Below are positions 55,518 through 64,000 of a stretch of DNA of 64,000 nucleotides, piece by piece. This DNA is from Myxococcales bacterium (GTDB lineage Bacteria > Myxococcota_A > Polyangia > Haliangiales > Haliangiaceae), in contig JADJUF010000027.1 of the NCBI GenBank assembly GCA_016717005.1, positions 1 to 64,000 of the forward strand. The letters are read 5' to 3'. Position 1 is the stretch's first letter; each line of letters opens with the position of its first letter. The notes beneath the pieces are model-generated. The model was given only the letters and a program-made list of their open reading frames with translations, searched no databases and was not told the DNA's origin. The position numbers were made by a program, and so were the translations under genes.

Positions 55518-56154
55518 CGACGCCGCGGCCGTGCTCGATGACGCCGAGGTAGGCAGCGCGGTCTGGATCGGCCACTCGATGGGGGTCCAGGTGGCCCTGG
55601 AGGCGTGGCGACGCCACCGCGACCGAGTGGCCGCGCTGGTGCTGGTCTGCGGCGCCCCCGGCCACCCGCTGCGGACGTTCCATGGCGCGGACACCCTCGA
55701 GCACTTGCTGCCGACCATCGAGCGCTGGGTCTTGAAGGTGCCCGGGATCGTCAACGCGCTCACCCGACGCCTGCTACCCACCCGCCTGGCCCTGGAGGTA
55801 GCCGGGCGGCTCGAGATCAACCGGGACCTGGTCGAGCCCGAGGACTTCATGCCCTACCTCGAGGGCATGGCCCGGATGGACGTGCGGACGTTCATCGCGA
55901 TGCTGGCCGCCGCCGGGCGCCACACGACCGAGGACTTCCTCGACGACATCGACGTCCCGGTCCTGGTCGTGGCTGGGGCGCGAGATGGCTTCACCCCAGC
56001 GGCCCGGAGCGAGGACATGATCGCCCGGATCCCGGCGTGCGAGGGCCTGGTGATCGAGGATGGTTCGCACACCGCGCCGATCGAGCGACCCGAGCGGGTG
56101 AACGAGGCGATCACCTCGTTCATGGAGCGTCATGTCGGGGCCCCGAACGCCTGA
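55396..56154 (+). CDS. Alpha/beta hydrolase, start codon missing
   Basis: 252 residues from the first usable start (GTG 55396), but similarity begins about 40 codons earlier, from about 55279 (VRWGYAAAPSDGTRLFYED, then PALLCDGIGCDGYVWRYLRP). No ATG, GTG or TTG lies in that frame between the TGA at 55216 and 55396. Catalytic triad: nucleophile in GHSMGV, Asp in GARDGFTP, His in GSHTAPIERPE. Family members hydrolyse esters or lactones; substrate unknown. The upstream frame lies +1 to the RHH gene, so a frameshift, an error or ribosomal shifting may be involved. Confidence 0.75.
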   Translation: MWRYLRPALAPRRVLHGHYRGHGRSQAPRHPERVEIEDLADDAAAVLDDAEVGSAVWIGHSMGVQVALEAWRRHRDRVAALVLVCGAPGHPLRTFHGADTLEHLLPTIERWVLKVPGIVNALTRRLLPTRLALEVAGRLEINRDLVEPEDFMPYLEGMARMDVRTFIAMLAAAGRHTTEDFLDDIDVPVLVVAGARDGFTPAARSEDMIARIPACEGLVIEDGSHTAPIERPERVNEAITSFMERHVGAPNA

Positions 56155-56365
56155 TATATAAGCAATTTCATATCCTTGATTCAGTGGTTGAGCCGGGCTC
56201 ATGCTGTGCCGGGCCTGCGACGGATTTTCCGTAAAAAGTCGTGGCTTTTCGATCGGTGTTGGTGCAAGGTGCGCTCCCACGTAGCTAGCCATATTGGGGG
56301 CTTAGCCGTGGTTTGTGCGTTCTGCCGCGTTCTTTCGACACGGCGGCGCGAGAAAGAGTGAGGAA
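56155..56365 (+). promoter_or_regulatory. AT-richer leader region upstream of the small protein gene
   Basis: A 211-bp gap whose base composition is clearly lower in GC than the rest. It opens with TATATAAGCAATTTCATATCC and contains the runs TTTTCCGTAAAAAG and GTTCTTTCGACA. It probably holds a promoter and a long leader for the gene at 56366; no open frame of note. No riboswitch class is recognised. Confidence 0.5.
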
Positions 56366-56761
56366 ATGACCCGTCCCGTCCTGCGCCGCCCTGAGGATGA
56401 TAACGATGGCCTCGTCGCCCTGCCGCCGATCACGGTGGTCCGGCAGCGCCTGCGCACCACGGTCAAGGAGTTCGCGACCGCCGCCCCCGGCCGTCGCGCC
56501 GCCGCGCTCGCGGCCGTCTGGATCGCCGCCACCGGCTGCGAGGCCGACCTCAACCACTACGATCCCGAGGAGGCCCTGCGGACCTACCGCTTGATCGAGA
56601 GCGAGCTGCGCGCCGAGCTGCGCATCAGCGTGGGCCGCGGCATCACCAACGAGCCGCACACGGCGACCCGCAACACGATGATCCAGATGCTCGAGCACCT
56701 CGAGGAGCTCGAGGCTGCTGCGGTGGCGCCGCGTCCGGCCCGCCGTCGTCGTCGCCGCTAG
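56366..56761 (+). CDS. Small basic protein, hypothetical
   Basis: 131 residues from ATG 56366, with ribosome site GAGTGAGGAA. N-terminal charged part (RPVLRRPEDDNDGL), a helical core (VKEFATAAPGRRAAALAAVW; DPEEALRTYRLIESELRAEL), and a C-terminal RPARRRRRR. The mix of helices and Arg tail suggests nucleic-acid or membrane contact, but no family is recognised. An earlier in-frame ATG at 56315 lacks a ribosome site. Confidence 0.6.
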   Translation: MTRPVLRRPEDDNDGLVALPPITVVRQRLRTTVKEFATAAPGRRAAALAAVWIAATGCEADLNHYDPEEALRTYRLIESELRAELRISVGRGITNEPHTATRNTMIQMLEHLEELEAAAVAPRPARRRRRR

Positions 56762-56893
56762 CGACGTGTCCGGGAGGCGGGCGGATTCCGACCGGTCGTC
56801 CGGTCGGATGGCCGAGCCTCGGACATCGAGCCGCGCAACCGCCCGGATCCAGGCGGCCGTCGCGTCGGCATCGGCCTTGCTGTGTCCGAGGCC

Positions 56894-57421
56894 ATGCGTC
56901 GGTCGAGGATCGGGTGGGTGTCGCTGCTGATGTGGACGTGGCTCCTCGGGGCCGCGGCGGCGAGCGCGCGGGCGGAGTGTCCGAAGCTGGCGGCGGTGCA
57001 GAGCGCGGCGGAGCGCTACGCGGGCCTGGCCTCGACGCCGGGCTGGCGGGGGCGAGCCCGTTGGTCGGCGGTGGTGCCGACGCTGATCGTCCGCATCCAC
57101 GATGACGTCGCGTGGGACGAGGCCACGGGCGCCAGCCGGTCCGGGCCGGTCAAGCGGGACCAGGGCTTCGACGTGCGGATGTCGTGGCGGCTCGATCGGC
57201 TGGTGTTCGACCCGGATGAGCCGCGCCTGTACGCCGCCGAGCAGCGCGCCCGCCTCGCGCGGATCACCCTGCGTCAGCAGGTAGCGTCGGCGTATTACCG
57301 GTGGCGGCGCGCCTGGCCCCTGCGTGGCAACAGCGCCGACGCCGCCCTGGTCGCCGACGAGACCCTGGCCGCGGTCGACGCGTTCACCGGCGGCTGGCTC
57401 GGGCGCAACCTGTGCGAGTGA
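56894..57421 (+). CDS. Exported protein, hypothetical
   Basis: 175 residues from ATG 56894 (a GTG at 56882 is also in frame). Signal peptide ends ASARA. The mature part has LIVRIHDDVAWDEATGA, FDVRMSWRLDRLVFDPDEPR and QQVASAYYRWRRAWP, with the pattern of a short outer-membrane or efflux-related helix-strand protein; the LVFDPDEP.L..AEQ.AR piece recalls the start of outer-membrane efflux proteins. No clear family. The Cys in the mature N-terminus (ECPK) and the terminal CE could pair. Confidence 0.55.
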   Translation: MRRSRIGWVSLLMWTWLLGAAAASARAECPKLAAVQSAAERYAGLASTPGWRGRARWSAVVPTLIVRIHDDVAWDEATGASRSGPVKRDQGFDVRMSWRLDRLVFDPDEPRLYAAEQRARLARITLRQQVASAYYRWRRAWPLRGNSADAALVADETLAAVDAFTGGWLGRNLCE

Positions 57422-57530
57422 CCTGAGCCGGCGACGACGCGCCGACCAGCGACCGCCGGGCGTCCTGCGAGTTCTTCCGGGGCTCGAAAAAATTGCGATC
57501 GGGTGCGGCTGCCGGGGACAATTAGCTCCC

Positions 57531-57923
57531 GTGGCCTCGCTCCCCCAGCCCCAGCGCGCGTTCCCGCGCCACGCCATCGATGCGGAGATCGCGCTGTCGA
57601 GCGGCGGGCAGGTCGTGGCGCGCGGTCGGACCCGGAACCTGTCGCGGGGCGGGCTGTGCGCCGTGGTCGGCAGCGACGTCAGCCGGGGCGCCGTCGTCGA
57701 CGTGGCGATCTCGCTGGTGTTCTCGGCCGACGGCGTCTCGGAGCCGCTGACGCTGTCGGCCCGGGTGGTGTGGTGCACCGGCTTCACCGACGCGGCGCAG
57801 ATCGGCCTGTCGTTCCTGGCCCTCGACCAGACCCAGGCCGGCTACCTCGACCTGTTCATCCGCTTCCTCACCGAGGCCGATCCGGATCAGGACGAGAGCG
57901 CCGACAGCCCGTTCGACCGCTGA
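57531..57923 (+). CDS. PilZ-domain protein
   Basis: 130 residues from GTG 57531. The PilZ motif is present as RHAID (from the RxxxR box, FPRHAI) and RNLSRGGLCAVV (the D/NxSxxG box), so c-di-GMP binding is plausible. LSARVVWCTGF and QIGLSFLAL complete the barrel. A C-terminal acidic tail (DPDQDESADSPF) follows. Small stand-alone PilZ proteins act as c-di-GMP receptors in motility or secretion. A possible AT-rich promoter (AAAAAATTGCGA) lies about 40 bp upstream. Confidence 0.85.
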   Translation: MASLPQPQRAFPRHAIDAEIALSSGGQVVARGRTRNLSRGGLCAVVGSDVSRGAVVDVAISLVFSADGVSEPLTLSARVVWCTGFTDAAQIGLSFLALDQTQAGYLDLFIRFLTEADPDQDESADSPFDR

Positions 57924-58047
57924 TCCGGCGGACGGATCGGCGGACACGGGTTTCGCCGCGGCCCCGGTTTCGTCTACGATGGTCGGCAACGGGGACGATC
58001 GTCAGCGCTGGAGCTCCCGGCGGTGCGCGCTCGACCGGGAGTATTCA

Positions 58048-61000
58048 ATGAGCGCATCGCCTCGCCTCGCGTCGGGACTGTCGGGACTGTCGGCACTGCT
58101 GGTCACGCTGGTGATGATCGCCAGCGCCTCGGCCCAGCCGGTCAAGAACCGGATCTCGGTGATGGTCGACTCGTCCGGGTCGATGCTGCTGACGCCCGAG
58201 ATCGTCACGTTCACCAAGACCTGCGCGACGACGGCGTCGTGGAACCCGTGCACCGGCAACAGCACCAACCCGAGCGCCGCCCAGGAGGCGTGCAACCCGT
58301 GCGTGGTCGACACGATCAACTTCCGACCGACCTGCGCCAGCAGCTGGACCGCGACGTGCGCCAGCGACTACGCCGGCTGTCTGCGGGCGGTGACCGGGCA
58401 GACCACCTGCAGCAACTCGATGGTCGCCAGCGACGGGGTCGCGACCCGCGGTGACGGCTCGGCCGACCTTACCGGCTGTGACCTCGACGGCGACGGCCTC
58501 GCCAACGACAGCCGCATGTACCAGGCCAAGGAGGCGGTCAACAACGTCGTCGCGACCTTCGGCGAGGTCGAGTTCTCGCTGTGGCGCTACGCCCAGGTGA
58601 CCGGCGGCCAGACCTGCACCACCGACGCCCAGTGCCCCGACACCCCCGGCGGCCTGAGCGTCCTCACCTGCGAGAACCACGACAACGACACCGGCACCGC
58701 CAACGTGTGCGCGTTCGACGCCGACCTCCTCGATGGGCCGACCACCGCGGGCTTCGAGGGCCAGTGCGAGATCTTCACCCACACCGGCGCGCCGTCGACG
58801 TTCACCTGCAACAACTGCGACTTCACGAGCACGTACGATCGCGCGACCTGCATGATGTACGACCTCGATCGGGTCAAGTCGACGGCGGTGTCGCCGCTCG
58901 ACGGGACCTCGACGGTCAGCTGCTTCCCGACCGCGAACCCCCAGCACCGGTTCATGCGCTACCACGGCGGCGTCAACAACGCCGGCGCGTGCGACCCCAG
59001 CGGCGGGCAGCGCCTGGTCAACTTCCCGGCCACCGGCTTCGACGACAACTACCCGCAGATCGCGGCGTGGATCGACCACAACCAGAACCCGTTCTCGACC
59101 ACCGACGAGCTGCGGCCCCAGGGCGGCACGCCGATCGCCGCGTCGCTGCGCGACATGCGCGCCTCGGTCCTGGCCACGTCGATCGCCGACACCAAGACCC
59201 CGTGCCGCAAGCACCAGGTCATCTTCCTCACCGACGGCGGCGAGAGCTGCGAGTCGGTGCCGGCGGCGGTGACCGCGGCCGGCACGTTCCAGAACATGTC
59301 GTTCACCAACGCCGCGGGCGTGTTCGTGGCCGACTACGACGTCCCGGTCTACGTGATCGGCTTCGCGATCTGTCCGCCGGGCTCGCCCAACTGCCAGACC
59401 CGCCAGGATCTCAACGCGATCGCCGCGGCCGGCGGCACCGGGTCGGCGATCCTGGTCAACAACCAGCTCGAGCTGCAGGTGGCGCTGGCCCAGATCGTCG
59501 CCAGCTCGGTCGTGACCGAGCGCTGCAACGGCCTCGACGACAACTGCAACGGCCTGATCGACGAGGACTTCCCCGGCCTCGGCGCGCCGTGCTCGGCGGG
59601 CGTCGGCACCTGCTTCGATCCCGGCACCGTGGTCTGCACCGCCGATCAGCTCGGGCTGGTGTGCGACGCCACGCCCGGCGCGCCCAGCCCCGAGATCTGC
59701 AACAGCCTCGACGACAACTGCGACGGCCTGATCGACAACGGCATCAGCTGCACCGGGTGCGTGCCGGTGTGCACCGACGCCGCGGGCTGCGACATCTGCA
59801 ACAGCATCGACGAGGACTGCGACTCGATCATCGACGAGGACTTCACGCCGACCAGCTGCGGCGTCGACACCGGCGCGTGCGCGGCCGGCACCACCGCGTG
59901 CGTCGGCGGCACGCTGTCGTGCACCGGCGGCGTCGGCCCGGTGGCCGAGACCTGCAACAACCTCGACGACGACTGCGACGCGATCGTCGATGGCCAGAGC
60001 CGGCCGTGCTACCCGGGCGGCAGCGGGTGCAGCGTGGCCACCGGCGTGTGCCAGGGCGTGTGCCGGCTCGGCACCCAGACCTGCACCGCGGGCAGCTTCG
60101 GCGTCTGCGTCGGCGCGGTCACGCCCGGGATCGAGATCGCCTGCAACAACCAGGACGACGACTGCGACGGGCTCGTCGACGAGGGCGCCGCCACCGAGCA
60201 GTGCAACGGCCTCGACGACGACTGCGACGGGCTGGTCGACGAGGGGGTCGCGGTGACCGATCCCGACATCGGGACCGCCTGCGGCACGCCGCCGTTCATC
60301 GGCGAGTGCAGCCAGGGCGCGATCGCGTGCGTCGCCGGGGCCGAGGTGTGCGTGGGCGAGCGCAACCCGACCACCGAGGTCTGCGACAACCGCGACAACG
60401 ACTGCGACGGCTCCATCGACGACAACGTGCCCGGGTTCGGCGGGCCGTGCGGCTCGAGCGTCGGCCGCTGCGACCCGGGCGCGCTGCAGTGCGTGGCCGG
60501 GGCGCCGGTGTGCGTCGGCGCGGTCGGGCCGTTCCCCGAGGTCTGCAACACCCTCGACGACAACTGCAACGGCGCGATCGACGAGACCGACCCGATGCTC
60601 GGCGCGACCTGCAACACCCTGCCGGGCGGCGGCACGGTCTCGACCGAGACCGGCGAGTGCCAGTTCGGGGTGCTGGCGTGTCAGCCGACCGGCCTCGTCT
60701 GCGTCGGCGCGGTCGGCCCCGTGCCCGAGCTGTGCAACGCCCTCGACGACAACTGCGACGGCAACGTCGACGAGGCGTTCCCGACGCTCGGCACGGCCTG
60801 CGACAACGGCCAGCTCAGCGTGTGTCGCCAGACCGGCGTGGTCGTGTGCGCCCCGGGCGGGGCCGGCGTGGTGTGCACCGCCGGCGCCGGCGTCCCGGGC
60901 GTCGAGACCTGCAACAACATCGACGACGACTGCGACGGCACCGTCGACGAGGGCCCGCTGCCGCTGGTCGGGACCGAGTGCGCGCCCGCCACCGGCACGT

Positions 61001-62157
61001 GCGCCCCGGGGCTGTGGGCCTGCACCGCGGGCGTGCTGACCTGCGGCCAGCCGACGTCGGGCTCGCCCGAGGTGTGCAACGCCGCCGACGACGACTGCGA
61101 CGCCCAGGTCGACGAGAGCCCGCCGGGCTCGCCGCTGCCGGGCGAGGAGGTGCCGTGCGTCGACCCCGGCTTCGAACCGTACATGGACATCGGCGAGTGC
61201 GAGTTCGGCTCGACCGAGTGTGTCAACGGCGGCATCGAGTGCATCGGCTACCAGGGCCCGAGCCCCGAGATCTGCGACGGCCTCGACAACGACTGCGACG
61301 GCAACTCCGACGATCTGGCGACCTGCCCGGATCCCTCCAACGCGTGCGTGGCCGGCACCTGCGTCGTGCCGTGCGGCACCGGTGAGTTCCCGTGCCCGGG
61401 CGGCTTCACCTGCGAGCAGCTCGACGACGTGCCCACCCCCGGCAACTACTGCGTGCCCGATCCGTGCAACGGCGTCGTCTGCGCCGGCGATGAGCGGTGC
61501 GAGCCGACGACCCGGACCTGCGTCAGCCTGTGCCTGGACGTCACCTGCCGGACCGGCGAGGAGTGCCGGCTCGGCGTCTGCGTCGACTGCTTCGACGTGC
61601 CGACCCTGTGCATGCCGGGCGAGCTGTGCGTCGCCGACGGCATGGGCGTGGGCCAGTGCGAGGACAACCTGTGCGACCCCAACCCGTGCCAGCCCGACGA
61701 GACCTGCACGGCCGGCGTGTGCTCGAGCGGGTGCGGCGCCGGCTGCCCGAGCGGCCAGCAGTGCGTCGGCGGCACCTGCGTCGAGGATCCCTGCGACAAC
61801 GTCACGTGCTCGCCCGGCCAGGTCTGCGACCCCGCGACTGGCATGTGCGTCACCAGCGTGTGCAGCGGCGTCCAGTGCCGCAACGGCGAGGTGTGCGTGG
61901 CGACGACCGGCGAGTGCATCCCGGATCCGTGCGTCAGCACCAACTGTCCGATGGGGCAGGTGTGCACCGTCGATCCCGGCGGCCGGCCGGTGTGCGGTGA
62001 CCCTGACGCCCCCAACGTCGATCGCGTGACCGCGGCCGGCGGCGGCTGCGCCGCGGGTGGCGGGGGCGGCGCGGGCGCCGGGCTGGCGCTCCTGGCGCTG
62101 GCGCTGGCGCTGGCCCGACGACCGCGCGCGGCGCGCCGCGCCGGAGGTGCCTCGTGA
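58048..62157 (+). CDS. MopE-type repeat surface protein with vWFA domain and MYXO-CTERM-like tail
   Basis: 1369 residues from ATG 58048 (GGGAG 7 bp before). Signal peptide ends ASASAQ. A vWFA-like domain covers about 35-490 (MVDSSGSML MIDAS, IFLTDGGESC), with many extra Cys. Twelve MopE-type motifs of the pattern CNxxDD(N/D)C(D/N)GxxDE follow, then EGF-like Cys-rich repeats (for example CNGVVCAGDERCEPTTRTC). The C-terminus is GGCAAGG, a Leu/Ala transmembrane stretch and RRPRAARR, like MYXO-CTERM sorting tails. Such proteins are secreted, surface-anchored and rich in disulfides, perhaps binding metal. GTGA overlap with the next gene. Confidence 0.9.
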   Translation: MSASPRLASGLSGLSALLVTLVMIASASAQPVKNRISVMVDSSGSMLLTPEIVTFTKTCATTASWNPCTGNSTNPSAAQEACNPCVVDTINFRPTCASSWTATCASDYAGCLRAVTGQTTCSNSMVASDGVATRGDGSADLTGCDLDGDGLANDSRMYQAKEAVNNVVATFGEVEFSLWRYAQVTGGQTCTTDAQCPDTPGGLSVLTCENHDNDTGTANVCAFDADLLDGPTTAGFEGQCEIFTHTGAPSTFTCNNCDFTSTYDRATCMMYDLDRVKSTAVSPLDGTSTVSCFPTANPQHRFMRYHGGVNNAGACDPSGGQRLVNFPATGFDDNYPQIAAWIDHNQNPFSTTDELRPQGGTPIAASLRDMRASVLATSIADTKTPCRKHQVIFLTDGGESCESVPAAVTAAGTFQNMSFTNAAGVFVADYDVPVYVIGFAICPPGSPNCQTRQDLNAIAAAGGTGSAILVNNQLELQVALAQIVASSVVTERCNGLDDNCNGLIDEDFPGLGAPCSAGVGTCFDPGTVVCTADQLGLVCDATPGAPSPEICNSLDDNCDGLIDNGISCTGCVPVCTDAAGCDICNSIDEDCDSIIDEDFTPTSCGVDTGACAAGTTACVGGTLSCTGGVGPVAETCNNLDDDCDAIVDGQSRPCYPGGSGCSVATGVCQGVCRLGTQTCTAGSFGVCVGAVTPGIEIACNNQDDDCDGLVDEGAATEQCNGLDDDCDGLVDEGVAVTDPDIGTACGTPPFIGECSQGAIACVAGAEVCVGERNPTTEVCDNRDNDCDGSIDDNVPGFGGPCGSSVGRCDPGALQCVAGAPVCVGAVGPFPEVCNTLDDNCNGAIDETDPMLGATCNTLPGGGTVSTETGECQFGVLACQPTGLVCVGAVGPVPELCNALDDNCDGNVDEAFPTLGTACDNGQLSVCRQTGVVVCAPGGAGVVCTAGAGVPGVETCNNIDDDCDGTVDEGPLPLVGTECAPATGTCAPGLWACTAGVLTCGQPTSGSPEVCNAADDDCDAQVDESPPGSPLPGEEVPCVDPGFEPYMDIGECEFGSTECVNGGIECIGYQGPSPEICDGLDNDCDGNSDDLATCPDPSNACVAGTCVVPCGTGEFPCPGGFTCEQLDDVPTPGNYCVPDPCNGVVCAGDERCEPTTRTCVSLCLDVTCRTGEECRLGVCVDCFDVPTLCMPGELCVADGMGVGQCEDNLCDPNPCQPDETCTAGVCSSGCGAGCPSGQQCVGGTCVEDPCDNVTCSPGQVCDPATGMCVTSVCSGVQCRNGEVCVATTGECIPDPCVSTNCPMGQVCTVDPGGRPVCGDPDAPNVDRVTAAGGGCAAGGGGGAGAGLALLALALALARRPRAARRAGGAS

Positions 62158-64000
62158 TCAAGACGGCGCTGCTGCTCGCGCTCGCGACCGTGGCCGTGGC
62201 CGCGTGCGACGTCAACCCGTACAACCTCGGCGGCGGCGGGGGCCGTGACGGCGGCGCCGACGCCGCCATCGACGCGGAGGGCACCGATGGCATGGGCGGC
62301 GAGGACGCGGCGATCGACGCCGCGATCGACGCGACCAGCTGCGTGCCTCGGCCCGAGGTCTGCAACATGGCCGACGACGACTGCGACGGCGTCCCCGACA
62401 ACGGCTTCAACCTCCAGAGCGATCCCAACAACTGCGGCACGTGCGGCCACGCCTGCACCTACCCGCACGCGTTCGGGACCTGCGCGATGGGCGCCTGCGT
62501 GCCCGGCACCTGCCAGCCCGGCTGGCACGACAGCGATCCGCTGGCCGAGGGCTGCGAGTACTTCTGCATCGAGACCACTGGCAGCGTCGAGGCCTGCGAC
62601 GACCGCGACAACGACTGCGATACCTTCGTCGACGAGGACTTCGCGCTCGACACCGACGAGAACAACTGCGGCCGGTGCGGCAACGTCTGCAACCTGCTGC
62701 ACGCGACCGCCGACTGCCAGGCCGGCGTGTGCGAGGTGCTCGTGTGCGACACCGGCTTCGTCGACGTCGACCCGGCGGTGCCCGGCTGCGAGTACCAGTG
62801 CACCCAGAGCAACGGCGGGGTCGAGCGCTGCGACGGCGTCGACAACGACTGCGACGGCGCGGTCGACGACGGCAACCCCGGCGGCGGCGCCAGCTGCGGC
62901 ACCGACCTCGGCGTGTGCATGGCCGGCACCACCCAGTGCCAGTCGGGCGTGCTGTTCTGCGTCGGCGCCACCACCGGCGGCCCCGAGGTCTGCAACGACC
63001 TCGACGACGACTGCGACGGGGTCGAGGACGACGGGTTCGACAAGCAGAACGATCCGCTGCACTGCGGCGGCTGCGCGCCGTGCAGCCTGCCGCACGCGGT
63101 CGAGGGCTGCGCCCTGGGCGCGTGCACCGTGGCCTCGTGCGACTTCGGGTTCATCAACCTCGACGGCGACCCCGCCAACGGCTGCGAGTACGGCTGCATC
63201 GACACCGGCGCCGAGCGCTGCGACATGACCGACAACAACTGCGACGGGCAGGTGGACGAGGGCTTCAACCTCGCGAACGATCCGGCGAACTGCGGCGGCT
63301 GCGGCACCACCTGCACGTTCGCGAACGCCACGCCGCTGTGCGCGGCCTCGACCTGCGTGCGGGGCCCGTGCAACACCAACTTCTACGACATCAACGGCGA
63401 CCCCGCCGATGGCTGCGAGTACGGCTGCGTCCGCACCAACGGCGGCGTCGAGATCTGCGACGGCGTCGACAACGACTGCAACGGCGTCATCGACAACGGC
63501 AACCCCGGCGGCGGCCTCGCGTGCGGCACCAGCACCGGCGCGTGCACCGCGGGCACGACCACCTGCACGCTGGGCACGATCGACTGCGTCGGCGACGTCG
63601 GCCCGGCGGCCGAGACCTGCAACAACCTCGACGACGACTGCAACGGCGTCGTCGACAACGGCTTCGACAAGCTCAACGACCCGCGCTACTGCGCCAGCTG
63701 CGCCGGGTGCAGCCTGCCGCACGCGGTCGCCGGCTGCAGCGCCGGGGCGTGCACGATCGCGGGCTGCCTGGGCGGGTTCGTCAACCTCGACGGCGACCCG
63801 GCCAACGGCTGCGAGTACGCGTGCACGTTCTCGGGCCAGGAGGTGTGCGACGGCGTCGACAACGACTGCGACGGCCTCGTCGACAACGCCGATCCGAGCA
63901 TGATCGCGCCGCCCAACTTCTGCAAGACCGTCGGCGAGTGCGCCGGCACGTCGCCGACCTGCACCGGCACCACCGGCTGGGACTGCATCTACGCCGATCC
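62154..64000 (+). CDS. MopE-type repeat lipoprotein (partial, C-terminus off window)
   Basis: From GTG 62154 the frame is open to the right edge (615 codons). Signal peptide with lipobox VAAC. A Gly/Asp spacer leads to repeats that alternate a MopE motif (CDNxDNDCDG, CNDLDDDCDG, CDGVDNDCNG) with a second unit of the type NDPxNCGxCGxxC...GCxxG and INLDGDPANGCEYGC. This matches the MopE/TIGR02232-type and TIGR-like Cys-rich repeats of outer-surface proteins. The GTG overlaps the stop of the first MopE protein (GTGA), so the two are probably made together as a surface pair. Confidence 0.9.
   Translation, partial: MIKTALLLALATVAVAACDVNPYNLGGGGGRDGGADAAIDAEGTDGMGGEDAAIDAAIDATSCVPRPEVCNMADDDCDGVPDNGFNLQSDPNNCGTCGHACTYPHAFGTCAMGACVPGTCQPGWHDSDPLAEGCEYFCIETTGSVEACDDRDNDCDTFVDEDFALDTDENNCGRCGNVCNLLHATADCQAGVCEVLVCDTGFVDVDPAVPGCEYQCTQSNGGVERCDGVDNDCDGAVDDGNPGGGASCGTDLGVCMAGTTQCQSGVLFCVGATTGGPEVCNDLDDDCDGVEDDGFDKQNDPLHCGGCAPCSLPHAVEGCALGACTVASCDFGFINLDGDPANGCEYGCIDTGAERCDMTDNNCDGQVDEGFNLANDPANCGGCGTTCTFANATPLCAASTCVRGPCNTNFYDINGDPADGCEYGCVRTNGGVEICDGVDNDCNGVIDNGNPGGGLACGTSTGACTAGTTTCTLGTIDCVGDVGPAAETCNNLDDDCNGVVDNGFDKLNDPRYCASCAGCSLPHAVAGCSAGACTIAGCLGGFVNLDGDPANGCEYACTFSGQEVCDGVDNDCDGLVDNADPSMIAPPNFCKTVGECAGTSPTCTGTTGWDCIYAD

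Noticed and set aside
58048..62157. Tandem DNA repeats as a non-coding array
   Set aside because: They encode regular MopE motifs in one long frame, so they are coding.

Overview
The window is high-GC DNA, almost wholly coding, of a Myxococcota (order Haliangiales/Polyangia-like) chromosome. The assignment rests on family content: two large MopE-type Cys/Asp repeat surface proteins (one with a MYXO-CTERM-like tail), a Ser/Thr kinase of the HRDVSPSN type with an AgmX-like C-terminus, FecR, PEGA and VIT/vWFA surface proteins, a TIGR04563-like ribbon-helix-helix protein, and many GTG starts with ATGA/GTGA overlaps. No tRNA, rRNA, CRISPR, prophage or transposase gene was seen.

Layout. 1-3.4 kb: two translationally coupled FAD-linked oxidases (one like alkylglycerone-phosphate synthase) and a 3-hydroxyacyl-CoA dehydrogenase. 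3.4-10.7 kb: an M23 peptidase, a small membrane protein, a solo B3/4-domain protein, then a minus-strand operon of Ser/Thr kinase, beta-barrel/carboxypeptidase-regulatory protein and FecR lipoprotein. 10.8-18.5 kb: a DUF1993 protein and a tight six-gene operon (phosphatidylserine decarboxylase, PfkB kinase, SDR, PhnN-like kinase, LPG-synthase-type membrane protein, acyltransferase) followed by an amidase. 18.5-30.5 kb: PrsW protease, hybrid-free PAS histidine kinase, an exported lysine-rich protein, aldehyde dehydrogenase, PPK2, NudC, YebC, an amino-acid ABC transporter with fused binding protein and permease, and CbpA/CbpM.

30.5-42.7 kb: a 160-bp near-palindromic element, murein endopeptidase, lipoprotein aminopeptidase, HIT protein, a two-component pair, a putative glycoside-hydrolase-like lipoprotein, a six-PEGA barrel protein, UppP, a Pro/Ala-rich protein and enoyl-CoA hydratase. 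42.8-52 kb: a VIT/P-domain/vWFA protein, a CpxP-CpxR-CpxA-like metal-stress cassette rich in histidine, a HEAT-repeat lipoprotein, HAD phosphatase, HMG-CoA lyase and a tryptophan-repeat lipoprotein. 52.1-54.9 kb: Rieske protein plus a cytochrome b-cytochrome c fusion, and a DksA-type protein. 55-64 kb: RHH protein, an alpha/beta hydrolase lacking a usable start, small exported and PilZ proteins, and two coupled MopE-repeat proteins, the last running off the end.

The most unusual observations are the cytochrome b, in which both histidines for the N-side heme are replaced (Gln100, Tyr202) and the Qo-site PEWY motif reads PQWY; the six-gene lipid-type operon; the palindromic element at 30505-30664; and two arrays of GGGAAC/GGGATC hexamers, one of which runs into the start codon of a gene.
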